Source: Galeopsis tetrahit (lineage: Eukaryota; Streptophyta; Magnoliopsida; Lamiales; Lamiaceae). Taken from it: a stretch of 64,000 bases of DNA. The translations under genes were made by a program, and so were the position numbers. The notes beneath the pieces are model-generated. The model searched no databases. It saw nothing but the letters and a program-made list of their open reading frames with translations, and was not told where the DNA came from. The stretch lies in NCBI GenBank assembly GCA_963675135.1, contig OY776128.1:2108001-2172000 (forward strand), read 5' to 3'. Shown in pieces: positions 35,359 to 47,148 of the stretch (position 1 is the stretch's first letter; every line of letters starts with the position of its first letter).

Positions 35359-37485
35359 ATAAATAATGTAATTGAAAGAAATAAAATAATATGTAAAAAA
35401 TATAATGAAAACCTTATTATAGAAAGTTCAAAAAAAAAAAGTGAGAATGTTATAGTGAGACGGATGAAGTATTATATTTATTAATATATAGTAGTATATT
35501 AGTATTATAGATTTTTTGAATTACTATTAACAAATATTTTTATTATTATTATTATTATTTTGCTGTATATATTATTACTCCATCCGTCCCATAAAAATAG
35601 TTACATTTGACTTTACACATAAATTAAAAAAATTAATAAATGTGATCAAGTTTAATTATGCCTATTTTATCCTTGATATTTCATAAATTTAATGTAAATT
35701 TTAAAGTAATTGAATCTTAAGAGTAATTATGGAGTAAGTTTAATTATGGATAAAATTGTTAATAAAATATTTAATACTTAAATAAAAAAAAATATATGGC
35801 TGTAATTTGAATTTGAAATATCCATTAAAAAAAAAGTGGCTATCAGCTTATTGGGGAGTACTGTTTTACAAATTGCAGTTTTAGTTATGCCAATTGCCAA
35901 GTAGAAGTAGTAGTACTATATTACATCATGTATAGTATTCACAATTTGTCAACTTAATTAGTTCTCATATAATAATTTTGCATAACCTAACAAAGTAGTA
36001 TTAAGAATGTAAATAATGAAATCTTAAAGAATTGGCCTAACTTTAATAAATGAATCAATTATAACCACTTGCAGAAGAATTTGAAGACTTTCCCCACTTA
36101 TTTTTATTATTGAATATTTTATTTTATTATATAATATTAATATTTATTATCACTGGAAAAATGTGCTCAAATTTTATGGCATAATTTTTTTTTTAAAAAT
36201 AGATAAAATGGATAAAGTATGGTGTTATGCGGTTGTTTTGAGGTAAAAATAAAGTGATTATTTTCATTAAAAAAATAAAAAAATAAATATTTGATGAATA
36301 TACAATATGGACATATTTATTTTGGGACTACACGGGTTCAGACACACTTTTGGTGGATATACAATTTATTAATGATAGTATTTTTATTGATAGTATTTTT
36401 ATTAAAAGTGAAAAATAATGGTGTGAAATTAAAATATAAGTCAGGATATTTGTATTTAGAAAAAAAAAATCTAAAGGTATGAAATACATTATGGGTGTTT
36501 GTAAACTCTATAAACAGTTTAAAAGTACTTTTCAAAAGTAGAAATTGTGAGAGGACAACTTTAAAAAAAAGTGATTCTGTAAACCGTTTGTAGAGTTTGA
36601 AAATAATTACAATTACTTAACTTTTGAGAATACATAAATATATATGTTTTTCCTAACACGTTCTTTCAATGTTTTTGTTTTTCCGTTCAAAAGTAAATAT
36701 GTTAAAATTTCATTTTCTTTTAATTATTTAATTAGGCAATCTCAAAAGTATCCATTAATAATTTAATAGTGTATGGAAATAGTATAATTTAATTAGCAGG
36801 TTGAAGAAAACTAATATTGGGATAGATCAGGCAGTAGTTTGAAAATCCATCCAAGAGGTGGGAGATTTTTTTATTTTTTTAGTAAATAACTTATTTATTT
36901 AGCCCCTACAATTAACAACAATTAACAACGAGAACGTCATCCACATCCACATAAATTGAAGGGTCGAACCATATATGAGGATTAAAACAGTTCTAGCAGT
37001 TTTAACGAAATCGATGGACCATTTCATTTATCTCACGATAGACGAAAGTAACAAGGAGATTATCCACTGAATTAAGTCACTAAACACATAATTATTACAT
37101 AGGTGGGAGAAATTAGAAAGGAAAGTATGACATAGTTGGATAAATCCAATTTTGTTATTTAAATTGTTTTCTTCTATTAGGAAGAGACATAATTATTTTG
37201 TACATGATATAGTTGTACACAATTAACTACACGATTTATTTCTTGATTTTCATCTGAATTATATGTTTGTAACAGTTGTGTGAAACTAGTTTGAGTATTG
37301 AAATGTATTAGTCGTAATGCTATAGAGTATTACTTAAATTATTGAGATGTATTAGTTGTAACGGTAAAATGTTTCACTTAAATTATTGAAAAGTATTAAT
37401 AGAGATGTTTATTGGGTTGACCCCAGTTCTATAAGGTTATGGACTAAATAAGTCAAGGTTTTATTCGTTTTATTTTTAACGGTTT
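35359..37485. other. Non-coding duplicated DNA
   Basis: No gene. About 36760-37480 matches 28500-29290. A MITE end (TACTCCATCCGTCCC) lies near 35575. The rest is AT-rich without bounded structure. Confidence 0.5.
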
Positions 37486-40400
37486 TATGTTGAGATATTC
37501 AGACCAACTGATATTCCTTATATTTTATTTTGATAAACCAAATCAATTTGTAATAGATAAGTTGTATTGTATAGACAACTTCATTATTCATCTGGTAATA
37601 GATTAGTTTCTGGTAGTATCAACTGAGGGGGAACTCAATTGATACAGTGGAGAGACTCGAATATGCTCAAAAAGAGAGAGACTCGAATATGCTCAAAAAG
37701 AGAAGAGAAGACCAGCAGAGGAAGAATCAGTCGAGGGGGAACTCGACTGATCAGCTGAGTATCACTATCAATTGAGGATCAAACACAATTGTGGACCAAA
37801 GTTGGTTACTAGACAACCAAGGTTCATACAACTAGGGAAGCAATTTGAAGCTCAAGTGTCAAGATCAGAAGAGATGAACCCAGAATCAGTTGAGGCAAAG
37901 GTCATCTACATGTACATTGAAAGGTCAAATTAGAGTTGATGTGGACCAATATAAAGACAACAGCAGACATCTAAGATCTGACATGGCACAAGACTCAAGA
38001 ATGGAAAGTCAATGATACATTGAATATTAGGTGGCAACAATAATATTCAATTGTATCTCTTTCCCAAAAAAAAAAAAAATTCAATTGTATCAATCAAGAA
38101 GATTGTGATTCCCGAAATGGTGGAGATTTGATTACTATCATCCAACTGTAACATTCAAGATCATCACTATATATATGAGTTCTTATTCATATCTCACGCA
38201 TGAATGAAGGGATGCAAATGTCGAGCAAAAGAGCTTAAGTGTTCATCATCAAGAACAACTCAAGAGAATTTCAATGAAGATCCAACAAGCATCATCTTCC
38301 AAACAGTGAGTGAACTCATAATTCCAAAGCCAGTATAGTCATATATATATATATATTCAAAGCTTTAGAGAGAATTTCTCAATCTTAGCATCCCTCACAA
38401 TGACTAGTGGAGACAGTTGTACTTTGAAAGTGCACCGAGCTCAAAGTCTTCTCTTGGGACTATAAAGTAGCAAGACGTGTTACTTTTGGCACGTAAAAGA
38501 TTACAAACCCTTGAAAGAGATTAATATCACAACTGGGCTGTGAGAATGGATGTAGGACTAGGTTCGAACCACTATAAATGTTTGTATGTTGATTTACATG
38601 ATTTATATTAAGTGTCATCATATAAATAGACAACCGCAAGTGTACAACATCTATTGTAGCGTGATAAGCACGAGGTCGATCCCACGAGGAGGTTAAGCGT
38701 AAAAGGGTAGTTTGTTAATTGAGTTCTAAATAGACGTGATCGAATAGATTGAATGTTGAATTACCCCTAGATTGCATAACAATATGTCACAAATAGACAA
38801 CTAAAGAGTAAAGACGAAATCGATCAAATAGCATACGAATCAAGAAACGAAAGTAAAAATGGATGAAAACTCAAAGAAAGAAGGTGGATCCTAAAGCACA
38901 TGCAACACTAATGTATCCATCTATGATTAACTATCTACTTAGGTGGTGTTCATGCTTTGTCTATAAGATTGATCACGTAATAATGAATTAAAAGTTCTTT
39001 CGATCCAAGTAATTCAAAGGAAATACCACACAACTTAGTATCTCTACCTAAATTGCACAATATAACCCAATCAAGCTCCTAAGACCATCACACATCTTCC
39101 TAATCATTGATCATCTTTCAATCTCACAATAAAATTAGGTTAAATGCTTGCAATCAATTAATCAAAGTAGATTTCTCAACCTAATTCAATTAACTAAGAT
39201 TAACATATCATCATTGTACACTAATGACATGCTTTGCAATGAAAATCAAGCATCCAAATAGAATTTAGCCACACAAACACCAAATAAGCAAAACATCAAT
39301 TCATAAACTTCAACAAAAGTATTTACAAGGCTTTAGAATCACTAAGTGTTTAGCCAACTACTAACATAACGAAATTACAAAATTCAAATGTAAAAACTAA
39401 ATAAAAAGAAAGAGAACAAGGAAGCTTAGTCTAGATTGTGATGTGGAATGAAATTTGCAAGCTATTGCATCCTTCCTCCCTTGAATTGATGAAGAATTGA
39501 GTGAGAAATGGCCAAATCACCTTGAAGTGTGTGAAAGTATGTGTGGAATTGAGGAATTTGGGGGTGAATGACTTGAACTTCAAGAAAGGAGGTTTATATA
39601 GTGTTTGGGTAGGGTTTGGATGGCATAATTGCAAGTTGATCCCTCAAAAATGGAGAAAATACAAATTTGGCACCGAATATGGGGTGACTCGGCCGAATTG
39701 GGGTCACTCGGCCGAGTGGGGCACTTAAAAAGCGTGTAGCAACTTTGTCTAGCAGCGACTCGGCCGAGTGGTCTTCAAGTTCCAGTGGCTTCGGTATTGA
39801 ACTTGACTCGGCCGAGTTGGCTCACTCGGCCGAGTGCGCAGTAGTATGCAAACTCGCAGATTCGGCCGAGTTGAGTCACTCGGCCGAGTGCGCAGTAGAG
39901 CTCAAAGTCTCAGATTCGGCCGAGTTGACTCACTCGGCCGAGTTGCCTCCTCCCCTTCTCGTTTCATGCATAACTTTCGCCTCGGGTGTCGGATTGACTT
40001 GATTCATTTGGCTAATCTACTCCGTTTTTCGAGACGAATCCAACCGTGCACTCCTCTTCCTGATCCAGTAGAGTATGGTTGGTGTTTTGCTCCAAATTTC
40101 ATTGTATTTCCTACAAAACCGACAAAACACAACCTTTCTCTCATTTCGGCTTAAACAATCATAATCGATGCATAATTCAATGAAATCCACATCAAAATAC
40201 ACCTCACATGTGCCCCTAAAACGTGTAAATTCCACCCGAATCAAGCATAAGCTTTAAAGGAAAATGTATTGTATCAGCTGATACGACATAATCTATTTAG
40301 CTATATTCAAACTGTCATAATCAGCTGACACCAAGCCAGTTGATAGTATACACAAAATGATTTATGCATGAAGTGAAATTTGTGTAGTAGACGAGTATAC

Positions 40401-40545
40401 TTTATGGGCACACTATCAATTCTGCACTTGACTCTGACAGATGACTAAATCAGATGACTAAATCAGCTGACTAATCAGTCCTAGACCCCTAGTGAAATCA
40501 GCAGACTAAGTCATCTTGAGGTATTAGTTTATTTTCCTACACTTA
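37486..40545. mobile_element. Probable composite retroelement-like insertion
   Basis: This block, roughly to 40865 when the MITE next to it is included, has no counterpart in the homologous stretch around 29290-29340, so it is inserted DNA. The outer parts (to about 38580 and from 40260) share CAACTGAGG/TCAGCTGA-rich sequence. They include a promoter-like TATATATATGAGTTC, suggesting an LTR-derived sequence. The inner part (about 38620-40255) starts with GACAACCGCAAGTGTACAAC and a GAGGTCGATCCCACGAGG block and looks like a second, nested non-coding element. No transposon ORF is present. Boundaries and class are uncertain. Confidence 0.45.
39685..39945. repeat. Array of nine TCGGCCGA palindromes
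   Basis: The 8-bp palindrome TCGGCCGA occurs nine times in 261 bp, mostly within the longer ACTCGGCCGAGT. From about 39804 the array is organised as a 54-57 bp tandem unit, each unit holding two palindromes separated by TTGxxTCA. It is a strong local GC island in AT-rich DNA. Confidence 0.95.
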
Positions 40546-40804
40546 GGGCATGTTTGCTTTATGGGTTTAGGGGCGTTTAGTGATGGGTTTGATATGTAAA
40601 CCCATCTTCTCCCATGTTTGGATTCTAATGACTTTAAACAACTTGATCCAAATTTATAATTTGACCCGGTTTTTATAAACTAGATTTCATGGGTTTAGAC
40701 AATCTAGCCTCCCATTGGGTTTATCTAGCCTCCCCCTTGAATTTATCTAGCCAACCCACCACATCTAAACATATCTTATTCCAACCCATGAAGCAAACAT
40801 GCCC
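40546..40804. mobile_element. PIF/Harbinger-type MITE
   Basis: Terminal inverted repeats GGGCATGTTTGCTT and AAGCAAACATGCCC are perfect. The TTA target duplication is at 40543-40545 and 40805-40807. 259 bp, non-coding. Confidence 0.92.
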
Positions 40805-41005
40805 TTAGAGAATACACCAAGTATTTCTCACACTCATCTGATACCCTCATGCCAGGGACCAACATTTTATACTACTTACAACTTAAATCTAACCTTAACA
40901 GATTGCGGACTAAATGGATCACTAATAATTTTCAATTTTTAAAAAGTAACATAACTAACTAATTGACGAATTTGAATTGTGAAATAATTAAAATAACTAA
41001 ATGAG

Positions 41006-41281
41006 TACTCCCTCCGTCCCAAGATTTTATGCACACTTTGACCGGCACGGAGATTAAAAAAATGGAATAAAGTGATGTGTAAGGTAAAATAAATGAGGGG
41101 TATTATTGGTAATTCATTGATTAAAGTGAGAGAGATTTGACTAAAGAGAAATGAGATTTGACTAAAGGTAAAATAAATGAGGGATATTATTGGTATTATT
41201 GTTTCCTTTTTTGAAGTGTGCAAAAAATGTTAGAACGCTCGTTAAGGAAAGTGTGTATAAAATCTTGGGACAGAGGGGGTA
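41006..41281. mobile_element. Stowaway-like MITE
   Basis: Inverted ends TACTCCCTCCGTCCCAAGAT and the complement of a TACCCCCTCTGTCCCAAGAT end, continuing into TTTATGCACACTTT. 276 bp, TA at the borders. A short duplicated AAGGTAAAATAAATGAGGG segment lies inside. Confidence 0.85.
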
Positions 41282-41569
41282 ATACATTTTAGACTTCGAA
41301 TATAGATTGTACAATGTGTATTGTTTAATTATTTACTTATTTTTGCTAAAATTAACAAAAAAATCAGCATGTAATGTTTTAGGCTTAACCGGCGGAAGCA
41401 TGAGATTTCGGTGCTACTTAATCTAGGCCACGGCTAAATGCTCCCCTTATTTTATGATTTCACCCCAAACTTCAGTTCACCCCACTCATTTTACAAAATT
41501 ACCCATACCACTTAATTCTCTAATAACAAACAATCAACCACTTATGATCAAAACATGATCAATTATTCC

Positions 41570-42119
41570 TTAGTCAACATATGTGCTTATGGAACTTTTC
41601 ACGTTGTAAATAACGTTTATATCATAACTAAAAACAAACGTGTTGGTGGTAGGATCGTGAGAGTATAGATTGAATACGGTGTACCCTCGTGAGTCGTGAC
41701 ATACGAAAAATGCCTGTACCACCAATAATAGGGATTTCTTGATTATCCCCTAATGCTAGTTTCCATCCGACGATATTAATTGAACTTCCTTTGTACTCTC
41801 CCTCCGTGAATATATAGGCTTCGTTTATGATCACGGAAGACACATCCAAACCCGTACGCACGCCAAACCCCTGGGTCCGCCCCAATTTTTGCGAATTGGG
41901 ATCGGGCCCGACCGTCATTAAATCATCTGAGGCTAATACTTGGCCGAAGGATGGGGAAGATATAGTGGTGGTCTGTGCAACCTTGGGTAACACATTGTGC
42001 ACATAAACACGAAACTTTGCTATTTCTTCTTTTTTCTCGACGAGTTTTCGAGCATCGAGTGCGAGCATTAATGAAGAAAATAGTATAAGTGTGAAAATAA
42101 TTATTTGGAGTTTGGCCAT
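41570..42119 (-). pseudogene. Dirigent pseudogene, group I, copy 7 (frameshift and lost stop)
   Basis: Open from ATG 42119 with signal peptide (ending ALDA), FRVYVHNV, FGQVLASDDLMT, DPNSQKLGRTQGF, IFTEGEYKGSSI and IIGGTGIFRMSR. A 7-bp insertion at about 41687-41693, which makes an imperfect CGTGA-GT-CGTGA duplication, then shifts the frame. As read, the protein ends after 163 aa with an unrelated tail. In the shifted frame the expected C-terminus (GYTVFNLYSHDPTTNTFVFS) continues, and its stop is changed from TAA to AAA, extending to 41570. The last barrel strands are lost, so the product is unlikely to fold. Its promoter has a duplicated TATA segment. Confidence 0.88.
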
Positions 42120-42154
42120 TTGTAATTTGTTGCAATTTTAGCAAGAGATGTGGG

Positions 42155-42179
42155 ATTTTATAAGTTGTGGGATTTTATA
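42155..42179 (-). promoter_or_regulatory. Duplicated TATA box of dirigent copy 7
   Basis: GTGGGATTTTATAAG occurs twice in tandem on the plus strand, so TATAAAAT is present at 42155-42162 and 42172-42179 (36 and 53 bp before the ATG). Other group I genes have one copy. Confidence 0.7.
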
Positions 42180-42383
42180 AGCTAGTAATGTACCCCTCAA
42201 TCCCAATGAGAGGTTGCTCCAACGAACTTTTTTTTTTTATTATTATACTATATGCAATCTAAAAAATATCCATTTAATAATTTAATATTATTGGATTGAA
42301 GTGGTAGTTGAACCTAACTTGTGATGTAATATAATGTAGACAACTAATACTTTTTTATTGAAAATTAATACTCCGTAGTTAAT

Positions 42384-42664
42384 ACTCCCACTCGCTGAGA
42401 ATTACTTTCATATGTGTACATATTAAAAAAATGTAATAATGAATTGAATTTTGAGAGGTAATTATATAAAATTTTATGTATAAAATAAATAAATGAGTTG
42501 ACTTTTGTGTATGTGTGAAGAAAAAGTAATAGTATCATTTATGTAAAATTGAGAATATTGTGAGGGTGTAGTTTATAAAAAAAAAAATCATTTTAAGAGT
42601 GTGAAAGTTATTGTGGAACGTTCCGAAAAAAAAGTGTGAAAGTAATTGCGGAATGAAGGGAGTA
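42384..42664. mobile_element. Stowaway-like MITE
   Basis: Inverted ends TACTCCCACTCGCTGAGAAT and the complement of a TACTCCCTTCATTCCGCAAT end, each followed by TACTTTCA. About 281 bp, non-coding, related to 24553-24839. Confidence 0.8.
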
Positions 42665-43047
42665 TATTATTTACTAAAAATAACTACTCCGTCCCAAAAT
42701 TATTTGCACGGTTTGATCGGCACAATTTTTAGAAAAAGAGGATTCATTGGTTGGTGATGTATATTAAGGATAGTCAAATAAAATGATTTGAAATATCTTT
42801 TATTTGACCATACCATGATGTAAATAAATTATGAGAAATTCTCATGTGCACACGCTTTTCCTTTTCTTTTTCTTTCTTTCTCTCTCCTCTCACACTTTTT
42901 TTTAACGTCTTTTCTCTTCTCCTTCTTTCTCTCTCTCTTTCTTGTAACTCTTCTCCTTTCTCCTTCTTTCTCTCTCTCTCCCACGCCTTTTCTCTACTTT
43001 CATCTTTCTTTCTCTCTCTCCACGCCTTTTCTCTCTCTCCTTTCATC

Positions 43048-43167
43048 TTTTTTTTTTTTTTTTTTTTTTTTTATTACAAGTTAAATACCCACCCCTTTTC
43101 CCCTCCCCATGACTCGAACCCAGGACCTAAGGCCTAGGTAGTGGTGCTCTAACCACTTGAGCTATCC
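43048..43167 (-). mobile_element. tRNA-derived SINE, family 1, copy c
   Basis: In reverse orientation: B-box complement GACTCGAACC, A-box complement CCACTTGAGCTA, and a 25-nt poly-T at 43048-43072 representing its poly-A tail. The first few bases of the family consensus are missing at the right end. Target duplications could not be recognised next to the CT-rich tract. Confidence 0.85.
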
Positions 43168-43483
43168 TTTTTTTTTTCTACATTTGTAACCGCAATTTAA
43201 CTGAAAATTTCGTCGGAGAAGACGATGGATTTCGCCGGAGGAGACGATGGATATCGCAGCGGTAGAGTGTTTTCCGGCTAGAGCGAGGGAGAATATGGAG
43301 ATGACAATAAATTTCGCCGGAGTCTCTACTTTCATCTCTCTCTCTCACTCTGTGTTCCACTACAAAGTTTTGGGGAAGCAGGCAGGCAGCATTAAGATTA
43401 ATGAAGATGGGAGATATAAACAAGTACGCAGGTGGAAGTAATTTGATTTCCGACTTCAAACCCCACTTCTCTATCTTCAGAAT

Positions 43484-43625
43484 GGATATTTTAACTGAAA
43501 AGTGTAATTTTTATTATTGAAAAGTGGTGGATATTTTAACTGAAAAGTGTATTTTTTATTATTTCGAACCTGTGACCTCATACTTATCTTCAATTGTTGT
43601 AACCACTGGACCAACAACCATCTCA
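43484..43625 (-). mobile_element. Possible third SINE-like element
   Basis: On the minus strand TTGGTCCAGTGGTTACAAC resembles an A-box and CACAGGTTCGAAAT a B-box, spaced about 35 bp apart. They are followed by two direct repeats of a TTTTCAGTTAAAATATCC-containing 38-mer. No target duplication was found. Tentative. Confidence 0.45.
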
Positions 43626-44532
43626 TTATTAATTTTCGTTTTTCTGACTTGATAAGGGTTGCCTGTGCATTAGTGTGCATGTGCACACTGTGCACAGGAG
43701 ACCAACTCATAAATTATATTTAATTCTATAGAACAATTCTCCTCGATTTTAGGGATTACATTCCTAGTTTTAAATTTTAATCCCTTTGTACATTTAAATA
43801 TATGTATTTTCTACCGAATTAATAACATAAAATATTATCTTATATGTAAGATAAATGAGGGGTATTTTAGGTGATTTAATGAGTTTTAGATTTGATAAGG
43901 TGTAAAGTAAAATGTATGTAAAAAATGAGTGACAATTTTAAAAATAAAATGATATTGAAAGGGTATTAATTTTGTGGGAGAATGATATTTTCATATTAAG
44001 AGTGTGCAAATAATTGTGGGACGTCCCAATAAAAAAAAGTGTGCAAATAATTGTGGGACGTCCCAATAAAAAAAGTGTACAAGTAATACTGAAACGAAGG
44101 AGGGAGTAATAGATAAATTAAATATTTAGATAGATACACGCAAACTGAAAAAATGGTTTAAGAAATTGCTACGACTCTAGTATCCAAAATGTATCTCTTT
44201 ATTTATTTCGTTCACGAGAGCAAACTATAAAATCATTATTAATAAAAAGTCAGATTTCTTTAATTCTAATATAATACAATTAATAGTCATAACATTTAAT
44301 TTTTATACTATTTCAAAAATTATCATTTTAATCTATTTTCAAAATATTATTTTTTTGTTGATATTCCATGACCAATAAAAATACGGAAATATCAATGGAA
44401 AATATTGTGGTTCAATTGCACAAATTGTTTTGTGCATGCAATTGAATACACATAAGTGTGACTCTTAAACAACATATATATCGTATAACAAAATAACATT
44501 ATCTGTGACACGATCATAAGAGTACGTGTTAG

Positions 44533-45051
44533 CAGGGACGGAACTATGTGTTGTGTGGGGTGGCCATGGCCCCCCTCCAAATTTTTTTAATTACTATTGT
44601 ATCTATAATATTTAGTTAATATATATTAAAATACATTTATAATTATTAATTTGGATTCCTGCCTAACTAATTAATGTGTATATTATATATTAGTGATTGG
44701 GCTTGAGAATTAAGTCCGAGGATAAATTAAATTGAGTCCAAGTTGCACGAATATTAATTTAAAACGTTTAAATAGATAAAAAAAATATTAGATTTTTAAT
44801 AATTAATATCTATTTTGCTAATTAGTATCATATATGTCTGTTGTCGTAAATTTTTGGTTCGACGTACAAATAATTTTTCTAAACCTTTTAAGTTCTAAAT
44901 ATTAATGTATATATTTATGTATTTTGAGATATTTAATAATGAATATTGATATATTTATAAATATAAAAAATCTAAATTTTCATATAGAAAACGTTAGTAT
45001 CAAAAAAAATTTTTTGGCCCACCTCCACCCCAAATTCTGGTTTTGTCCCTG
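44533..45051. mobile_element. Non-autonomous hAT element in dirigent copy 8
   Basis: Ends CAGGGACGGAAC and GTTTTGTCCCTG are inverted. The 8-bp target duplication CGTGTTAG is perfect (44525-44532 and 45052-45059). Subterminal GGGGTGGCCATGGCCCCCCT and GGCCCACCTCCACCCC match the typical layout of small plant hAT elements. 519 bp, no transposase. Confidence 0.95.
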
Positions 45052-45473
45052 CGTGTTAGAAATCGTATACCCTCGCGCCCATCGAAAGACACCCGTTCCA
45101 CCAACTATCGGAAACTCCTGATCCCTCGTTGCATCGTCATTTGTGGCCAATGACCTCCATCCCACAATGCTCAACGTACTCCCTTTGTACTTTCCGCCCG
45201 TAAAAACAAAGTTAAAGTTCATGCTAACGGCGGGCTCTTCTAGGCCCGAATTAGCTACGAGCCCCTGAATCCGGCCCAACTTCTCCGAGGTGACTTCCGG
45301 CCCGGATGTGATTATGCTATCCGCAATTGTAACTCTACCGAAGGGTGTCGTGGGAGACGTGGACGTAATGTTGGCCCGTGCAACCTCGTATACGGTGGAG
45401 TTCGGGCCACTCACCCACTCTTGAATGTAAACACGAAACTTGGTTATTTTTTCATTTTTTTGGAGGAGGATTC

Positions 45474-47079
45474 TGTAATATCCTTAAATTTATGATTAAT
45501 TATTTATTTAAATTATTTTAAGGTTATATATTATAGTATAATAATATGAATATTTTGAAAGTCCGTTTAAATCCTAACTGACCTCCCTTAAATTCAAGCC
45601 CAAACTCAAGCCCATTCTTAATATACATCATATATATAAGCGAGATTTACCCTATTCCTTTCACCTAAAAAACGCACGCCTCAATACTTGCAGTGGAAGA
45701 GTCACGGTATTTTCTTCTCCCAAACCTTTTCTTTTTCTCTTTTGATGATACTTGTGTGTACTGTTAATTTCAACCTCGCAGATTCCTTCAAATTTATAGT
45801 TTTATACTATTGTCTCAATATTAAATATACATGCTAACTATGTGCGTTTTAGAATGATTATTAGATTAGTTGTTTGTTGAAAATTGTCAGATGGTGTGTA
45901 ATAGAAGTGGTGCTTAAATAATTATATATAAAAAAATGTTTATTAGTTTACCTTGTCAGGTTAATTTAGATTGAATTTAAATATTAATTAAAGTTGGAGG
46001 ATATATATACCGTGTACTTTTGGGTTTTAAGAATTATGCAACTTATTAGATTAAGATTGTTTTCTAAATTAAAATAGATTCTTTTATTAATTTAGTAAGT
46101 CTAAAATACGTAAGTTTAAATTAGATTAAGAATCCTCTTTACCTAGATTTTTATTGAGTAAATAAGTATTAGTGAGAATCTAATTCGGATTTGTATCCTC
46201 TGTATTTATTTTCTAAGTAGATTTGATTTTATTATTTATGATAGGTGACGTTAACCACGAAGAGGACTAAAGCTACAATTTTGTCATAAATCTTTTCACT
46301 CGGCTTTAAGGTGGGGATTTCTACTTATTTGTTTGTCACTATTAAATGCAATCTGTGATTTTGTTGTTACTTATGTGAATTATGTATTGAGAAATATCGA
46401 GAAGTTGAGAAGTAGGTCATTTGACCTTTATAAACGAGAAGTTGAGACAAACAGGTCATTTGACCTTTATAAACGAGAAGTTGAGACAAACAGGTCATTT
46501 GACCTTTATAAACGAGAAGTTGAGAAGTAGGTCTTATGACCTTTATAAACGAGAAGTTGAGACAAACAGGTCATTTGACCTTTATAAACGAGAAGTTGAG
46601 AAGTAGGTCTTATGAGGTTGAGAAGTGGCAATACATTAAATGCATATTTACGTTTGTGGTAATTTAATTGCTTATTGTATTTAGTTTTGACAAGCTTGTC
46701 CCCACTGAGATGTGGTTTGCTCACCCCTCCTTATTTCACACTTTTCATATTGAGAGCCGGCGTGGTACGCTGGAGGATGCATGGCACGAGAATTTTATAA
46801 ATTACTAATTTATCATGTTTGTTTTTATTTAAAGTTGAGTTTAGTGTTATTCTGGTCTTATTTATATGTTTAGTGACAAGTTTTACTTTGGTTGTGTTTT
46901 TAAAATTTTCTATAAAGTGTAGTCCAAATGGAAAATTTACTTTAAAAAGCTTTTGTTATCTCTTAGAAGTAAAGTTTGTTCATGCCTTAGAACTATAGTT
47001 GAACTAAAGATTTTCTCTTTAATACTATAAAAATTATTTTTAAATTAAAATACTCATTTATGAAAATTGGGGCGTGACA
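45474..47079. mobile_element. Solo LTR (probably Ty3/Gypsy) in dirigent copy 8
   Basis: It starts TGTAATATCC and ends GGGGCGTGACA, with the 5-bp target duplication GATTC at 45469-45473 and 47080-47084. No internal retroelement domain is present, and 1606 bp is a normal length for a single LTR. It is therefore a solo LTR left by recombination. The GGGCGTGACA end is typical of plant Gypsy chromoviruses, which is an inference. A tandem repeat occupies 46398-46616. Confidence 0.93.
46398..46616 (+). repeat. Tandem repeat inside the solo LTR (37/39-bp units)
   Basis: Between five and six copies of a unit containing GAGAAGTTGAGA, then either CAAACAGGTCATTTGACC or AGTAGGTCATTTGACC, then TTTATAAAC. 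Two unit types of 39 and 37 bp alternate. Each holds an imperfect palindrome AGGTCATTTGACCT or its variant. ORFs across it are repeat artefacts. Confidence 0.95.
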
Positions 47080-47148
47080 GATTCGTGCGTTAGCTATGAT
47101 AAGTAGAGAAGAAATTATTGTAAGTATGATCAAAATTTTGTGAGACAT

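Larger units (their letters stand above)
42665..44464. other. Repeat-rich region without a supported gene
   Basis: A MITE-like end TACTCCGTCCCAAAATTATT at about 42688 is matched by an inverted end at about 44085-44109 (GAAGGAGGGAGTA). The interval may therefore be one larger element. Inside are a CT-rich tract (42850-43047), a SINE (43048-43167), a GC-richer stretch without a conserved ORF (43200-43440) and tandem copies of GTGCAAATAATTGTGGGACG at about 43992 and 44040. 44166-44400 is duplicated at 61978-62190. Confidence 0.5.
44465..47148 (-). pseudogene. Dirigent gene, group III, copy 8, split by two transposons
   Basis: Three coding pieces lie on the minus strand. 47085-47148 starts ATG and encodes a signal peptide (MSHKILIILTIISSLLIIAN). 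45060-45473 encodes the barrel (KITKFRVYIQEWVSGPN, VARANITSTSP, FGRVTIADSIITSG, FVFTGGKYKGSTL, FPIVGGTGVFRWARGYTISN). 44465-44524 encodes the tail (YSYDRVTDNVILLYDIYVV, then stop). The gaps are a solo LTR (45474-47079) and a hAT element (44533-45051), each with an exact target duplication. Removing each insertion and one copy of its duplication keeps the three pieces in one frame with no other lesion. It is diverged from groups I and II (VTSEKLGRIQGLV, an insertion RSLATNDD). Disrupted as it stands. Confidence 0.93.

Noticed and set aside
39431..40244. Frames of 67-106 codons with repeated Ser/Ala/Glu motifs
   Set aside because: They overlap in different frames and strands across the TCGGCCGA repeat and show no domain.
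42774..43137. Lys/Glu/Arg-rich frame (minus) and Ser/Phe/Leu-rich frame (plus)
   Set aside because: Low-complexity translation of a CT-rich tract next to a SINE.
43200..43440. Possible short exon (GC-richer stretch with ATG)
   Set aside because: Frames close quickly (the GGDDGYR reading meets a stop after about 18 codons) and I see no conserved domain or clear splice partner.
46333..46606. Frames with a repeated SFDLYKREVETNR-type motif
   Set aside because: They translate the tandem repeat of a solo LTR; several frames are open because the unit lacks stops.
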